Shown here piece after piece: positions 1 to 12,115 of a stretch of 64,000 bases of DNA. Under the pieces are notes generated by a model, which ran no database searches, was not told where the DNA came from, and saw only the letters and a program-made list of their open reading frames with translations. How positions within the stretch are numbered: the first letter of the stretch is position 1; every line of letters begins with the position of its first letter. The position numbers were made by a program, and so were the translations under genes. The stretch is from Polytrichum commune (lineage: Eukaryota > Streptophyta > Polytrichopsida > Polytrichales > Polytrichaceae). The stretch covers positions 52,883,169 through 52,947,168 of the forward strand of contig OX485806.1 in assembly GCA_950295325.1 (NCBI GenBank), in the 5' to 3' direction.

Positions 1-1130
1 GTCCATTAGACATCCAAATTTTGTTATTGTTTCCTAAAAACATTTTGGCGGTTGACTTGGTGGTGTAGTATGTGGTTGTGATAATACACCTACTTTTGGT
101 ATTCCTAATTAACAAATTGATTGGCCCAATAAAGTTTTGGAACACCTATGTAGGCATTGGAGGGTGTAGGGGTTGAAGGCTTGTTGACATTTGGATCAAA
201 CTCTTGGACAAATATCACATTGTACACACTAAAGATAAACATATTTTCCAATCATGGGCCACCAAAACAAAGTCATCAATACCTTGTTAAAGGTAATGAT
301 AGCAGTTGTTATGGATCTTGCTACACTTTTTTGTTTGTTGAAACCATAGGTATTTCTTTGATGAAAACTCCACATGGTGTTAGCATGTATGGGTGACTAT
401 GTATAGCAATTTGCAGTCGTTGGGTGGTTGATGGTATTGTGGTCAATCTACCATGGTTTTGTAGTCAATATATGGCAATCTCCAATCCTTACATTATTTT
501 TTCTATAACAGAGATTGTTTTACAACCAATAACACATTATGGTTTTGTGGGCCGACATACAAAGCAAATGAGGCATAATAGATTGGCGTCAAGAGGTATT
601 GTAGGCCACCAAAAGGTTTTTTTGTTACTCGTTGTATTATTTCATCAATTGAGAGATAAACCCATCGAGAGATAAGGTACTCGTTTTGTGTATTTCCAAC
701 TATCTTATTTCTTGCATTCTTTGTGATGCATATGTAAACTTCTCCATTTGTTAGTCTCTATTTTAATTCACCTTTTTTGAAGAAATAATCTTGTGGTTCA
801 TCTTTTGGTATTCCCAACTTTGCATGAAATTCAAGATTTGCTAAATTTTTATCATGATTTAAGGTGATGAATGATTGGTTTTTTCAAATCATCGTTTATG
901 GTTTTTTTTCTTAAAATACCCATATCAAAGGATAGTTGCTACCTATTATCTTCTATTTTTTTCATTGTGGCCAAGATATATCGAGCATTCCACATTACAT
1001 ATGTGCTTAACATTTGCACGGCTTGTGGGCAACCAATATGATGCAAACAAAATCCATTGATGAGGTACAACTCTGTTAAAATGTTCCCCTAATTGTATGA
1101 CATGTTGCTTGTATGTATGTATGGGCTTCC
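1..1130. other. AT-rich DNA, no gene seen
   Basis: AT-rich sequence with short ORFs only. No domain, LTR end, tandem repeat or tRNA-like fold could be supported on either strand. It changes abruptly at about 1130 into GC-richer transposon-derived sequence. Confidence 0.5.
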
Positions 1131-1178
1131 GGAAACTCAAACGTCGATAGGTCGATGTCTCTCCAGGGAACTTCCCGG

Positions 1179-1508
1179 CTAGTTCCGGCTTCCTGTCGTG
1201 GTGGTGGTGAGGCTGGTTTCCGGACTTTCATAGGGTGCGAAGCGGGAGGTGGTTACCGGAACAACGGTGTCACTCGAGTCTTCTGTTCCGGTTTCCGCAA
1301 CCTCGACTTCCGGACCGAGCTTGTACACCACCTCGTCTTCCGCTTCATTGATGCAGCTGTGGTGCTGGTAGAGATGGAGGATGTAGGGAGAGAGGTACGA
1401 GGGTTTCTGGCCAATGTGAGGGAGAGATTTCTCCACATACTCCTAAATTAACCTACCCCAATTAACGGGCTGGACCCCGGACATCGCTCCGAACAGGGTG
1501 TTGGCCAT
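1179..1508 (-). pseudogene. remnant of a transposon-type ORF, one in-frame TAG
   Basis: Read on the minus strand from the ATG at 1508 there is an open frame beginning MANTLFGAMSG. It is interrupted once by TAG at 1445-1443 and then continues in the same frame (EYVEKSLPHIGQ onward) to a stop at 1179. The continuity across the TAG suggests a coding sequence of about 110 residues broken by one nonsense change, TAG perhaps from TTT/TAT or a similar codon. I do not recognise the protein. It lies in a GC-rich block (about 1130-3240) that was later split by a solo LTR at 1547-2359, so the block is probably part of an older mobile element. The plus-strand ORF over the same bases is an antisense shadow. 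Confidence 0.35.
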
Positions 1509-1546
1509 GGTAATGCTAAGCCGCTTGGGTTTTTCCGGACTAAGGA

Positions 1547-2359
1547 TGTCGCGCACCTCTCCATGATGAGTTCCTGAAACACCATGGACACAAGGGGGAC
1601 CCCGGAGTGCACCCGAGACTTGTGGCGCCGTTGGTGAGAGGGCCCAAGTGATCCTAGTGTGGGTGAGGGCCCCGGGCGTTAAGAACGCCTCCCACCCACG
1701 GAGACTATGAGGCACAAGGGTAAGGCCATGAGTTATGCGTAGCTCATGGCGTGGTGATTCTAGAATGCTCAAGATCACCTCAATCGAAGGTGTGAGCTAG
1801 GAGTTATGGCCATTTGAGTGGGGCGCTGTCCCGGGACAGCGCCCTGGTACAGCTGTGCCTGGGAGTGATTCCCGGGACTGCCAAGGTTCAAACAAGCATA
1901 ACTTCATCAATACTTGCCTGAATGGGGCAAGTGAAGTATCCATCAGCATCTACGTAAAGCGTAGATAAATATGGAGTGGTTTTTTTTGTTAGTATCAGAC
2001 ATCATACAAAGAAGTTATCATGGTCTGAAGCTGCTGGGGGCTTCTAGGCCCAACGGCTAAAGGAAAATGTGTACTTGGCCCCAACACTTGGTAGAGAGAC
2101 AAGAGGTTTCTTGACGGTGGGGTAGGGGCCCCTTGTAGAGTCCTAGAGGCTTATATGGGTGAGGTGGTGTGGCCTCACCCACCCGAGGGTGAGTCCCGAA
2201 TGCAAAGTAGGAGGGTTGGTTCCCTCCTATGAACTATAAGGTTCGGGGTGAGAGGAGCTAACCATTAGTATGGCGGTATGCGAAGGGTTAGCGCTCGTAA
2301 CCTTTGCTCGGAATTAAAATTGGCAAGATGGTCAAGGGGGGCTAGCAAGGGTTGTGACA
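1547..2359 (-). mobile_element. solo copia-type LTR, TSD AAGGA
   Basis: On the minus strand this block begins TGTCACAACCCTTGCTAG and ends TCATGGAGAGGTGCGCGACA, so it has TG...CA ends. It matches over its whole length the 5' LTR of the copia element at 16,927-17,744, which lies on the opposite strand; shared stretches include CTCACCCATATAAGCCTCTA and GTTGGGGCCAAGT. The block is flanked directly by AAGGA at 1542-1546 and AAGGA at 2360-2364. A single LTR with a target-site duplication and no internal region is the product of recombination between the two LTRs of a full insertion. The ORF called over it (1443-1778) is incidental. Confidence 0.85.
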
Positions 2360-3240
2360 AAGGATGGGGAGGATGAATTCTATTACTCTCCGCTCTCTAG
2401 GGTTTTGGCAATTCCCGGGATGGAATCCGTCTTTCGGATCAGGCTCCGTTCGGAATTTTCCTACATGAAAACTATCTCGGCGGCTAGCCCAGCCCTCGCC
2501 CTTTCCTCGCGGAAATCCGTAAACCCCAGCCCATATCTCTGCCGTCCATTTTTCCGGATCCTGCCTAATCGTCCTAAACCATTGATTGCCTCTCTCGAAT
2601 AAGAATTCGTGCAAGGTGGCCTCCGCTCGGAGATTCTAGGGTTTGGCAAGTAGCCCCTTGCAACCCATCCGGCTAAGATTCTCTCTTTGGGATGGCAGGC
2701 GATACATTTTTCACTGGAATCGAGACATGCTCCCTTTCATCTTCCTCTCTCGCTTCCGGCATTTTGCTACGTGGCCTCAAACCCTCAACAATACCCAGAT
2801 TCTCTCCTCCAGAATTCTATCCGCTAATCACTACGGAATCCCAGCAAACCAACTACTGGTGACTCGAAAAAGCAATTCACCACTCGTTCTCTCAACAATG
2901 TCGCTCGCGCAAGTGGCTCGGAGAAGAGGAAAAATTCTCTTAAGTACTCTCTCTCTCTCTCTCTCCTAACGGGTCTGGTTTCGTAACCGTTCCCCCGCAA
3001 CCATATCTAACGGAGTCCGTTGTAACCGTCTCTTGGTCCGGACGCTCCGGACCGGACCGTTCCTAAACGGTCTTCCCCGGTTATTTTCCGGTCCGGCCAA
3101 AGTATCTGTTCTAACCATTTTAACATGTAAGGTGGATGCCTAGAACCTTATTTCTTAAAACAACTAACCTACCCTAGGAAACCCTACTTTAATAACAATC
3201 TCAAGGTATTATCCGGGTATTAATCCGGTTCGGAAGCCAA
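2360..3240 (-). other. GC-rich transposon-like flank of the solo LTR
   Basis: This is the other side of the GC-rich block split by the solo LTR at 1547-2359. It contains repeated TCCGG/CCGGA words and a (CT)n run at about 2947-2967. It has several overlapping minor ORFs, none convincing. By composition and orientation it could be the 5' end (LTR or leader) of the element that holds the ORF remnant at 1179-1508, but no LTR edge was found. Confidence 0.3.
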
Positions 3241-4178
3241 TCCGGACTTCCGTGGATTTTTGGGCTCCCACAAGCATTGCAATTTTTCACCCACACAATT
3301 AACAATGCCTTGTTGATTTCTACCCAAGAAAATTTCAATGGCCCTATCATATTGGTGTTTTATATCATAACACAAATTTCCTACAACTCTAGTTTGTTTG
3401 CAGATCAAATAATGGATGCTTTCAAATTTTGGAGTGTTTGCTTCATCTCTCATAGCAACACATTGGAAAACCACACCCAATGACTCATGACACACTACAA
3501 TGGACACATGATGGTCGTGCATACCTAGATGGATGCATGTATGCGACATATCCAAAGATGCATAATGAATGTTCATAATCCTTGCATGATAAATAATGTG
3601 ACAAATGGGAGGGAAACAATAATCCTTGTAGTGGACCCTTCTAGTGCCTTTTACCCAGAACAAATGTGGTGAGTGTAATGCCGATCTACTTGACATGGTT
3701 GCAGCTCCACCATTTTGTGACATACTCACAAATAATCGTTTGGGCATTGGTGATGGACGATGCATCCCCTGAATGTCAAACCAAATTCATTTTGAATGTT
3801 GTTGTTTGGTTCTGTACCAAACATGTGTGTCATGAATCTTGTCCATGCCACCCATTTTCCTATCATAAGAATAAAAAACTTGTCGATCTATAGGTGGAGA
3901 AACAAAAATGACATCCTCTATAATAATGTTCTCAAAATCTATATTACTTGAGTCAATATATGGCCATTTGGTATGGTTAAATTGGGATGCACAAATGGTT
4001 TTTGGAAATGTGTGAGTTTTTGTAGCGGCAATATACAAAGACTTGTAAAGGAAAGGTTCATTAGTAGGAAACATTTGTGCAAAAGATGCATAAGAAAATG
4101 AAAAATGAGATTAAAATAACTCAAATTCATAGCGAGGTCAACCATTTGGGTGCCCTCACCATCAGTGCATAAGTGCAC
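3220..4178 (-). pseudogene. unrecognised transposon-type protein remnant (CIHLG motif)
   Basis: Three overlapping minus-strand frames (4178-3939, 4074-3787, 3765-3220) read as one decayed coding sequence with frameshifts at about 3770-3790. The best-kept part is the 181-residue frame at 3765-3220. It includes KGTRRVHYKDYCFPP, then CIHLGMHDHHV, then EANTPKFESIHYLICK. The regular Cys/His spacing (C near PPICH, then CIHLG and HDHH) suggests a zinc-binding segment. The motif order reminds me of uncharacterised repeat proteins in non-seed plants, but this is memory only and the family has no name I can give. The 3' part near 3220 runs into GC-rich sequence and is probably not part of the original protein. 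Confidence 0.4.
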
Positions 4179-4184
4179 AAAGTG

Positions 4185-5240
4185 TAGCCTTTGTGTTGAG
4201 ATGGCAATTCAAGATTTTCCCCACCATTGTTCTTGCAATTATGGTCTTGGGTTACCTCTCCCACAACCTTTCTAGCCATTTTTGGTGCATTTCTAGCTCA
4301 TTATGTGGCTATGCCCATTCGAAAAAAAATTATCTTAGTTAAAGCACAATTTTAACAAAACAAAAAAAAACAACCAAAAATTGTAGCTTCAATCCCAAGG
4401 TGACAATTTATGATTTATTCTTTTTTTTTGTTGGAACTTCTGATCTTGGGTGCATTTTTTATATCCATTTAAACCATTTTTTGGTGTTTTTTTGGCTTTG
4501 TTTGTGGCTATGGTAGGGATCCCATTGGCTAACCTTTTTTTTACTCAAAAAATGTTATTACATTTTTACATTTATTTACGTTTTACAACACAAACACTTA
4601 TTACATTCCATACACTAAGGGTTGGAAGGCATTGGGCCCCTTTCCTAGTTGGACAAGTTTTTTCAATGAACAAAATTGTTAGAAAATCCATAGTAGAAGC
4701 CTCTTAAAATGCTGAAGTGCAAAAACAAAAGTTGGGAACAAACCCTAATTTGTAATCTCATTTTCGAGTTGACAATTTATGGTCTTTTCCAACCCTTTTT
4801 TTTTGCATTCATGGTCTTCAGTGCCTCTCTTCTGGTTTTTTTGAGCCATTCTTGTGCTATATTAACTAATTTTGTGGCTATGGTACCCATTAGGCAATTT
4901 TTTTTTTCTCTGACACAATCCTAAGTGGGATTGGGTCCTTTTTTTGGCCAAACAAATCCTCTCAATGTAACATCAATGGTTAAAACAACCCATAATGCAT
5001 TAGTGCAAAACAAAAAGTTGGGAAACAATCATTAACAGTTGTAGTCTCAATGCTAAGGTGACAATTTATGGTTTTCTACAACATTTTTTATGGGCATTTT
5101 TAAACCTTGGATGACCTCTTTACAACCATTCTAGCCAAAAAAAATCTACATTGTTGGCTTGTTCAATGGCTATGGGATGGTGCACATTGGGTGCTTTATG
5201 TTTCCCTTCGTTAGCCGTTTTTGGGGGGTTCACATAACCA
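4185..5240. repeat. degenerate tandem array, about 290-370 bp unit
   Basis: Three to four diverged copies of one unit can be followed by the markers TGACAATTTATG (about 4401, 4770, 5059) and GTGGCTATG or TGGCTATGG (about 4303, 4502, 4873, 5166). Between the markers each unit carries a T-rich stretch and a TTTTTGGC/TTTTTTGAGCC stretch. The spacing is uneven, so deletions have occurred. Short ORFs in the array are not supported as genes. Confidence 0.5.
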
Positions 5241-5573
5241 AAAACGTGATTTTCAATGCTTTAGGTATTGTATTGGAATCTTGTTGTGTTTTTTTGGTTG
5301 CCATTTTGGGAGAACCTGTAAGTTTTGTAAGTCCAATAAACATACATGAGTAATCTTCTTTAACCCATGTTTTGTTCTTTTATATATCCAAAACATTGTT
5401 GAAGGCCATGTCTTCCTCGATGGATTAGACACTGCCAAAGATATCATAGCACACATGCATGCTCTTCAAATAATAAACTTCAACTCATTGGAAATGGATT
5501 ACGCCTGAAACCAATATGTGAATCCCAATTGTTTATTTCATTATGTTTGCTTATACCTCCGCCTTTAGTAATT

Positions 5574-6082
5574 TTGGAGAATGGGTATTGTGCGGGAGAC
5601 AAAGTATTATATGTTTCAATGTTTGATGGTGATATGGAGAATGGCACATCTTTGAAATGTGATGATTGAGATGTTCATTTGAAGTGTCCAATGCAAAATT
5701 TGAATTGTTGCTAACTAGAGACCATGATCCTAAAAGATTTTGTGCAAAAATGTTTATTGTTAAGGAGGGTAATCACATGTTCTCTACAAGACAAAGTAAC
5801 ATAAATCATGAACATAATGACCATTCCCATTGGCATAAAATATATTGCATATTACCGGAGTTGAGAAATTGTGTACGTAGTTTTGTAGAGGTTATGCACA
5901 AATTCATTAATAATACATCATTTAAGGAAGTTTGGCAAGATTTCATATTTCTCATCTATATGAATGAATACATCAAATCCAAAAATTATTGTACTAAACC
6001 TATTTGGTATTTTCTTACCACTGAGGTGCTCACACATTTGTTTTATAAGATAAATCCTCCCTTTTGTGTTATTCATTGTTGA
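5574..6082 (+). pseudogene. GNH-motif family protein, diverged and frameshifted copy
   Basis: Two plus-strand frames join into one coding remnant. The first reads ENGYCAGDKVLYVSMFDGD from about 5577, then meets a TGA at about 5668. The second (ORF 5666-6082) continues FELLLTRDHDPKRF, CAKMFIVKEGNH, HWHKIYCILPELRNCV and KEVWQDF. The series of motifs lines up in order with the two-exon ORF at 34,965-35,756: GDKVLYVS with GDRAMYVS, KMFIVKEGNH with KMFCEWEGNH, and PELRNC with DPRNC. The two are therefore paralogous copies of one family. The function is unknown; the G-N-H segment is reminiscent of the GxHR motif of ParB/sulfiredoxin-type folds, an inference only. A frameshift and a stop show this copy is dead. 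Confidence 0.45.
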
Positions 6083-6089
6083 TATTTCA

Positions 6090-6839
6090 TTTCATTTCAC
6101 TTATTCACAATCACTTAAACCATTTGTGTTCTTTTAAACCAACATGAAATAACTACAATTGTAGAAGATGACATTCATAAATACAATGAAAAATATTCAT
6201 TGGAGAAAAAATGCTAAAAATTGGGTGTGATGTAATGCATGCCACTTTACAAAAAAACTTTTATAAAGTGATGGTGTTGGCATGAATTAAGGACGTTACA
6301 CCTTGATCATACCCGCAAGCTCATACATGAACACAAAGAAGGCTATCTAATTAGGGCTATTGGACAATTTCTATTGCCTCTGGTCAAGGTGGTCCTTATG
6401 GTTACCAATGTCAATGGTGTTGTGAGCCCACTCGCGGGAGAATATATGGTTTTTTTTGTTGATGGAAGTTACGAGGGCTTGTGTTTTTGACTTGTTGCAA
6501 CAATTGTTGTCTTCAATTTTTGGGGGTGTTTTTTGTGCAATTTATCTATCCCATTATTGTGACAATTTGAGTGGGTTTGGGCAACATGTTCTAGATTTCA
6601 TTTTTGGGATTTTTTGTTGATTGATTAAGAAGAAACAACCAAAGGCTAACGGTTTTTCATTTTTCATATGTTTAGTACGAGTAGGGTGAGGTATTTGATG
6701 GCTATCAGGTGGATTAGTTGCATGCATGCATACATGGGAATTAAATGTATGCTCAAGTATAGTTGCCATGTATGCTTCGGCAATGCGATGATCAACTAGA
6801 GATTAGATTTTCATGAATGAAATTCCACAATTTATCATT
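6090..6839. other. no gene seen
   Basis: AT-rich sequence between the GNH-motif remnant and a copia LTR fragment. No long frame, repeat or element end could be supported. Confidence 0.4.
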
Positions 6840-7030
6840 GGCTATTTATTAAGGGGAGAATCTTGGATACATGTGTATGAAGGTTGCTCACCAAGCTATG
6901 AGCTTGGAGGTCCAAGGTATTGGGAGCTCACCATTCGCATGGGTGGAATGCAAAAGGTTAGTAGTAATGACACTTGCTATATTTGAGAAACGGTCAAGAT
7001 AGTTAAGGGGACCTAGCAAGGGTTGCAACA
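6840..7030 (-). mobile_element. copia LTR fragment (first about 190 bp)
   Basis: On the minus strand this begins TGTTGCAACCCTTGCTAGG at 7030, the same start as the copia LTR at 16,927. It continues in register through GGACCTCCAAGCTCATAGCTT to about 6840. Only the first quarter of the LTR is kept, and it is more diverged than the solo LTR at 1547-2359. It is probably an old truncated insertion. No TSD was found. Confidence 0.65.
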
Positions 7031-7959
7031 GTTGGGGTTTTGTATGAGTCGTAAGTTTGTTATACGTAATGCAATTTTGAGGCATTATTCAAATATTTTG
7101 GAAAATATGGGAATAATGCAGAGGTTGATGCTTTGGTGTACACATAGAGCATAATTAATTTGGATTTGAAATAGGTTAGGATGTGAGCAACTTCCCCAAT
7201 GACCTGCGTACATAAGCTTCGATTTTATAATTCTATTGAAGTTTGGTTTGTAATCTATTTGGATGCCATGAATGGCTTCCATGATATATTTGCGAATTGG
7301 GGTTGTTGTGTTGGGGCTTGGTTAAAAACAAATGCATGGAATGGGGTTGATGGGGGATGTGGTGGTGTGGGATGGTTGGAAAATTGAAGGGATTTTGTTT
7401 GACAATGGGGGTGTGTGGGGAATTTGTTCATGCTCGGGGGATTGGGCCGTGGTGAACCAATATTGGGGGAAGAGAGTGAGGTTCATGCGTTTGTGGGGGG
7501 CATGGGAATGCAACAAATATTATATTTATAATTGTAAAGAATAAAATATTCTCAGCATCAGCAAACCTTTGTTAGCTGAGTTTGTGCATTTTTCGTATTG
7601 GAGTTTAAATATCTTTAAGGACATAATTTGTATGCATATGAAGCCTATGATATCATGGATTATGGTGAGGCGTTAGGTGAGAAAGGTCTTGGGTTGGCCA
7701 TTTGTTCAATTTCTTTGAGGTGACCAATAGAGTTGGGGTATTTGCAAAAATTGTTAAATATAATATGGATGGTATGAAAAATCAAAGATGTTTGTTTTTA
7801 AGAGAACATTAAGCATTTGCATCATTTGGATGGAACATGTGGTGGGGATTGTAGGTTTACTTCTGGTGTGAATTTGGAAAATGCTAGGAAGCCTCCAAGT
7901 TTGTTGGCTATATGGTTTGTCAACCCACAATATATTTAACCAGGGTGGCCAAGATCATT
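7031..7959. other. G-rich (plus strand) decayed DNA
   Basis: The plus strand is notably rich in GGGG words (7300-7510). This may be the 3' part of the LINE whose RT lies just to the right on the minus strand, but I could not read a convincing frame here. Confidence 0.3.
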
Positions 7960-8480
7960 GAGGGCGTCACAAAGTTAAGAGGCTAAGATAAGAGTAGCTT
8001 AGGTCATACATAATGGCTACGAATTGGAGGTGTTCTATGAAACTAAAGGCATTTTTACAATCAATATATAGGATGAATTTGGCATCTTCTAGAGCAACAA
8101 ATAGCATTTGAATTTGGCAAAATGTATTCCGGTCTTCCTTAAATCCTTGTTGGATGTCATAAAGTATTTGATAAGTTTTTCACTTTGCTGAAAGAGGGTG
8201 GTGTTACTGCTAGTAACGAATTTGTAAATGGTTTTGGAAAGGAAATGGGTGTTAAGTTGCATAATGGAGTATGGTTTTTTTTGTGTGGAGTGGTACTCTT
8301 TGGATATGTTTCCAAAAATTTGGTATTGGGCAGGTGTGGTAGAAGTATTGAATTACGTGATAGAGGAGGTTATGAAATGCTTGTAGAAGGATTTTGAGGA
8401 CGTTGTTAGGAATCTTATGTTGGCCCAAAGCTTTGCCATTTGAGAGTTGTTGGAGACATGTCCTAGGATTTTTCATTGAA
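7960..8480 (-). pseudogene. LINE (L1-like) reverse transcriptase remnant
   Basis: On the minus strand the frame 8476-8252 reads LSNGKALGQHKIPNNVLK and then IPNFWKHIQRVPLHTKK, the pattern of the N-terminal fingers of non-LTR reverse transcriptases (NGKAPGxDxIPxEVLK, WKxxxxxPLxKK). Further on, after frame changes, GFKEDRNTFCQIQML leads to LEDAKFILYIDCKNAFSS at about 8092-8040, which is the RT motif with the first catalytic Asp (YxDFxxAF). Several stops (for example after NAFSS) and frameshifts show it is dead. No endonuclease domain or 3' poly-A tail could be recognised, so the element limits are unknown. Confidence 0.65.
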
Positions 8481-8557
8481 TAGGTCTATTATGTGGATGT
8501 TGAGGGGGTTTTGGATTTTTATTGTGTATCTCTTGAGGTCATGCTAGGGGTATTGGT

Positions 8558-8733
8558 GGGCTATGCATTGGGTTGGTGTAAATTGGGGTTGAGCATAAGC
8601 ATTTTTGGCATTTGAATATGTTTGTTTCATGGGTGAAAAATTAATGGGCTATGCATTGGGTTGATGTACATTGGGGATTGTGCATAAGAGATTTTAGCAT
8701 TTGAATATGTTTGTTTCCTGGGTGAAGAAGATA
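8558..8733. repeat. 88-bp tandem duplication
   Basis: Two adjacent copies begin GGGCTATGCATTGGGTTG at about 8558 and 8646 and end TTTGAATATGTTTGTTTC. They differ by a few substitutions and small indels. The duplication lies upstream (in LINE orientation) of the RT remnant. Confidence 0.7.
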
Positions 8734-11700
8734 CCATTTATTGGATGGAGATTTTCTAGGTTGGCGGCTTCAATTGAGTAGAATATGCATTTGTGTATGA
8801 GTCGAGGTTTGGTGTTGGTTGTGGTGGACGGTGTTGATTATATTTATGCGGTTTTATTTTGTGGTGATTTTCTAGGTCTGTTTACGAATGTATTTGTTGA
8901 TTGTGATGAGCTTTTGGAGCCATTGGATGGGTTTTTTTTTTGGGGGGGGGGGGTAGTTGTGGGTGGTAGGTATGTTTTGTACTTTGGACATGATATGAGA
9001 ATATGATAGGTTCAGGTCATGGGTAGTTTGGCATCACGTATAATATTTTCTGGTAAAGCGGTCATGAAGTCTTTGGATATTGGGAGGGGGATATATGTGG
9101 ATGGCTAAGGGGTGTCATGGATTTGGTTGAATATGGTTTGGGGATCTTTGTTGAGGTGTATTGGGTGATGGTCATAAATATGTATGTGGTCGAGGTTCAT
9201 AATTTGTAACTAACACATAATTGGAAGTTAGGGTTGTGGATGTAAAATCCATTTATGAGGTTGTGTGAGGTAAAATTGTCTTTTCTTTGGCAGGCGAAGG
9301 ATGTCATAACGAGGACATTTGACATTGAATTGCATTGGAAATATATTTTGATGGGTTGAATGTTGCCATTTCAACAGTCTTTCTTAAAGTCACCGGCTAG
9401 TATGGTGGTATAGCCTAGCAATTTGTTTTTGCTTTCTATATGGAGGTTTGCATTAAAAACAAAAGGATAGATCTAAGGCGTGGGATGTCAGATAGGTTTG
9501 GAAGATTATGATGGGTGTTGTGGTGTGGGTTTGTTGTGTAAGAGTAGGATTTGTCTTACATCCATTGAAACATATTTGTTATTACTCATGTTTATATTTG
9601 TTACCATATGTGTGTATACTTAAAAATTTGGCAAGATCATATTGTATGTCAATGCACCCCAAATGCTTCAAGCAAATCATATTTTCTAAAGGTAGATTTC
9701 AGTTTTACATTCCAAATATCAACATGTCTTACATCCATAGAAATAAATTCATTTTGGTTTCACAAATGCATTTTTCATTGCTTGGAGACCGCAAATGAAG
9801 GAAAAATGCCCTATTAATATTTCAACAAAACATATTAAACTTGTGAAAGAAAAATTGTCGTGAATAGATGTACCTCAATTTGCCAATGAATTTAACCAAT
9901 CTAATTGCTGATTGTGCACATAGATAAGGAATAGATTTAAGGTGTTTAAATTATACATTTTTTGTGTATTTAATTTCTTCAATATAGATCTATCGCAAGG
10001 CATTGCATTTTAAACAACATAATATTGTAAAAAATATGACAACTACGAGTTTTGTTGTGTTTGCAAATGGATGATACATCCATAACAATTCAAATATTTT
10101 TTGATAAAATACATTTTTCTTTTGCATTTGTGGTTATTTGATATGGGTGGTGCATAATTTTTAGATTTAATGATTGGTAATATTAATAGAAACAAAAAAA
10201 ATTGAATTCCATTTGTTGTTTTAAATAACTAATTCACCAATGTCGCAATACTTTACATGTGGATATCTTTTTAAAATGTATACCAAATATTACAGTTTTA
10301 TCCAAGTGGTAATGTAAATTGAAACTTGAGATATTTTCAAATGACTTAATATAGTATATTTTATATAAACAATGCATTATATTCTTATTCTTCCAATAAT
10401 GTCCCACAAATAGTTCATTATAATAGTTTTATTTCACTTAGACCACAAATAATTTCATTGGCACCTCTACTTAGGCATTTGACAAAAAAAAACTTATGGT
10501 TTTAGTTTATTGGGGCATTTTTCCGTGGATTTGATTGTGTTTGCTCCCACATAGGGGATTTTTATGTCAAATACATATGCAAGGTCACAATTGCTATGAA
10601 ACATGTATATGGATTTGTTATTTCAAATTTATGTAGTTATATTCATTTAAAATTCATAAATATAGTGTGGACTATATATTTGATATTTGTAGATAATTTT
10701 GAGGACATGTTTGAAGGCTTAGGAATTTTCAAACACTCATTCACAATAGTCTTAAGTGGTTTCATAAATATGTCTAAATCTATTTTATACCATGATGGTG
10801 TCAACACTATGGTGTATATGGTGGATAGGATTTTGGAAATGTGTAAGGTTCATCCACCTACAACATGATTGACCCACAAAAATACTCAATGGGACTCCAA
10901 AATTCCCCAAAAATGGACACTCTAGCTTGTGTCACCCACCTCATCCCATAAATTGTACACCAAATTGGAAATATCACATAGTACCACCTTACATACAAAG
11001 TCTTCATAATGGGGTTTTAATAAAAAAAACATTAGGCCATGCATGCACATACATGATGATATCCATCAAACCCCAACAAGTTAGACCAAGAAATGGCCCA
11101 GCACATGCAAAACTTGGCCTTACATCCTATCCACAATATTGAGACATTATCTAGGCAGGGTGGAAGCAATTACACATGTATTAGTCTTATGGATGGTTCC
11201 TACACTGACATATTGCACCACGTACAAATAAATTACAAAAAATTAATCAATCAAAATCAAATGTCATATCACCACCCAATTAACAATAAAATAAACTACA
11301 AAAATGTTGTTAAAACAATTTACAAATTTATTGGGGTTGTCATTTTGGTCATCGGTTTCTTCAACCCTAGATGGTGTGGCGTAGTATTGACCGGTTGATA
11401 CAAGCCTTATAACTCGAGGTATTATGTTAGCTCTTCAATCTAGATGTCTCCGATTTTTATATTCCAAAAGATATGAATGTAATTTTGTTGAAGTGATGGT
11501 ATGGTGTATTTGATAAATATTTTGAACTCTTATAGAGTCAAATCAATATTCTCTGCATACACCAATTGATTACACCTCTAAACTCAATTGTAATTCCCAA
11601 ATTTGTTTTTTTATAATTCTCTTAATTGTCTATAATAAATAACATGCCTTATGAAATGAGCTAGTGGAATCGCTAAACGTAAGGATGAGGACAAATATCC

Positions 11701-12110
11701 TTTCAAAATATACTCTGAACACCTTGTATAATAAACAAACATACATGTAAACACTATGGGACTTTTACTTATAGATTTATAGTCCTTTAATTTATAGCTC
11801 AATGCTAATAGTAAAAAAATTATATCTACCAGAGCAGAAGAGAAAATAAATACATATAGGAAATGATAAAGATTAGCAAAATTGGTAAGATGAGGATATT
11901 GCAAAACGTTCCATCAAAGAGGATCCATGGGTTAAAGGATGGTTAATATTGAAAAAAAAGATTGGAGACATGGGGAGATAAAATGTATTTAGGATAATAT
12001 TAACAATGTTCAGGTGTGGCCAACTTTGATTAAGTATTTGAAAATGTTATTTCTTGTGGGTATTACATTTTGAGAGTAAGAATATCTTAGTCTTTAGTAT
12101 TTGTGTGGAT
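8734..12110. other. AT-rich DNA, no gene seen
   Basis: Low-complexity AT-rich sequence with short scattered ORFs. It contains a T10G12 homopolymer junction at about 8931-8952. The ORFs at 9508-9798, 10,596-10,868 and 11,611-11,904 have no domain or neighbour support. No LTR ends with TSD were found before 12,111. Confidence 0.4.
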
Positions 12111-12115
12111 GTTGA

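Noticed and set aside
1113-1451. Plus-strand ORF of 112 residues
   Set aside because: It is antisense to the minus-strand remnant at 1179-1508, whose frame continues across a single stop and looks more coding-like.
8931-8952. T10G12 tract as the end of a second poly-G MITE
   Set aside because: No CTC before the G run, no matching inverted end within 1 kb and no 8-bp duplication.
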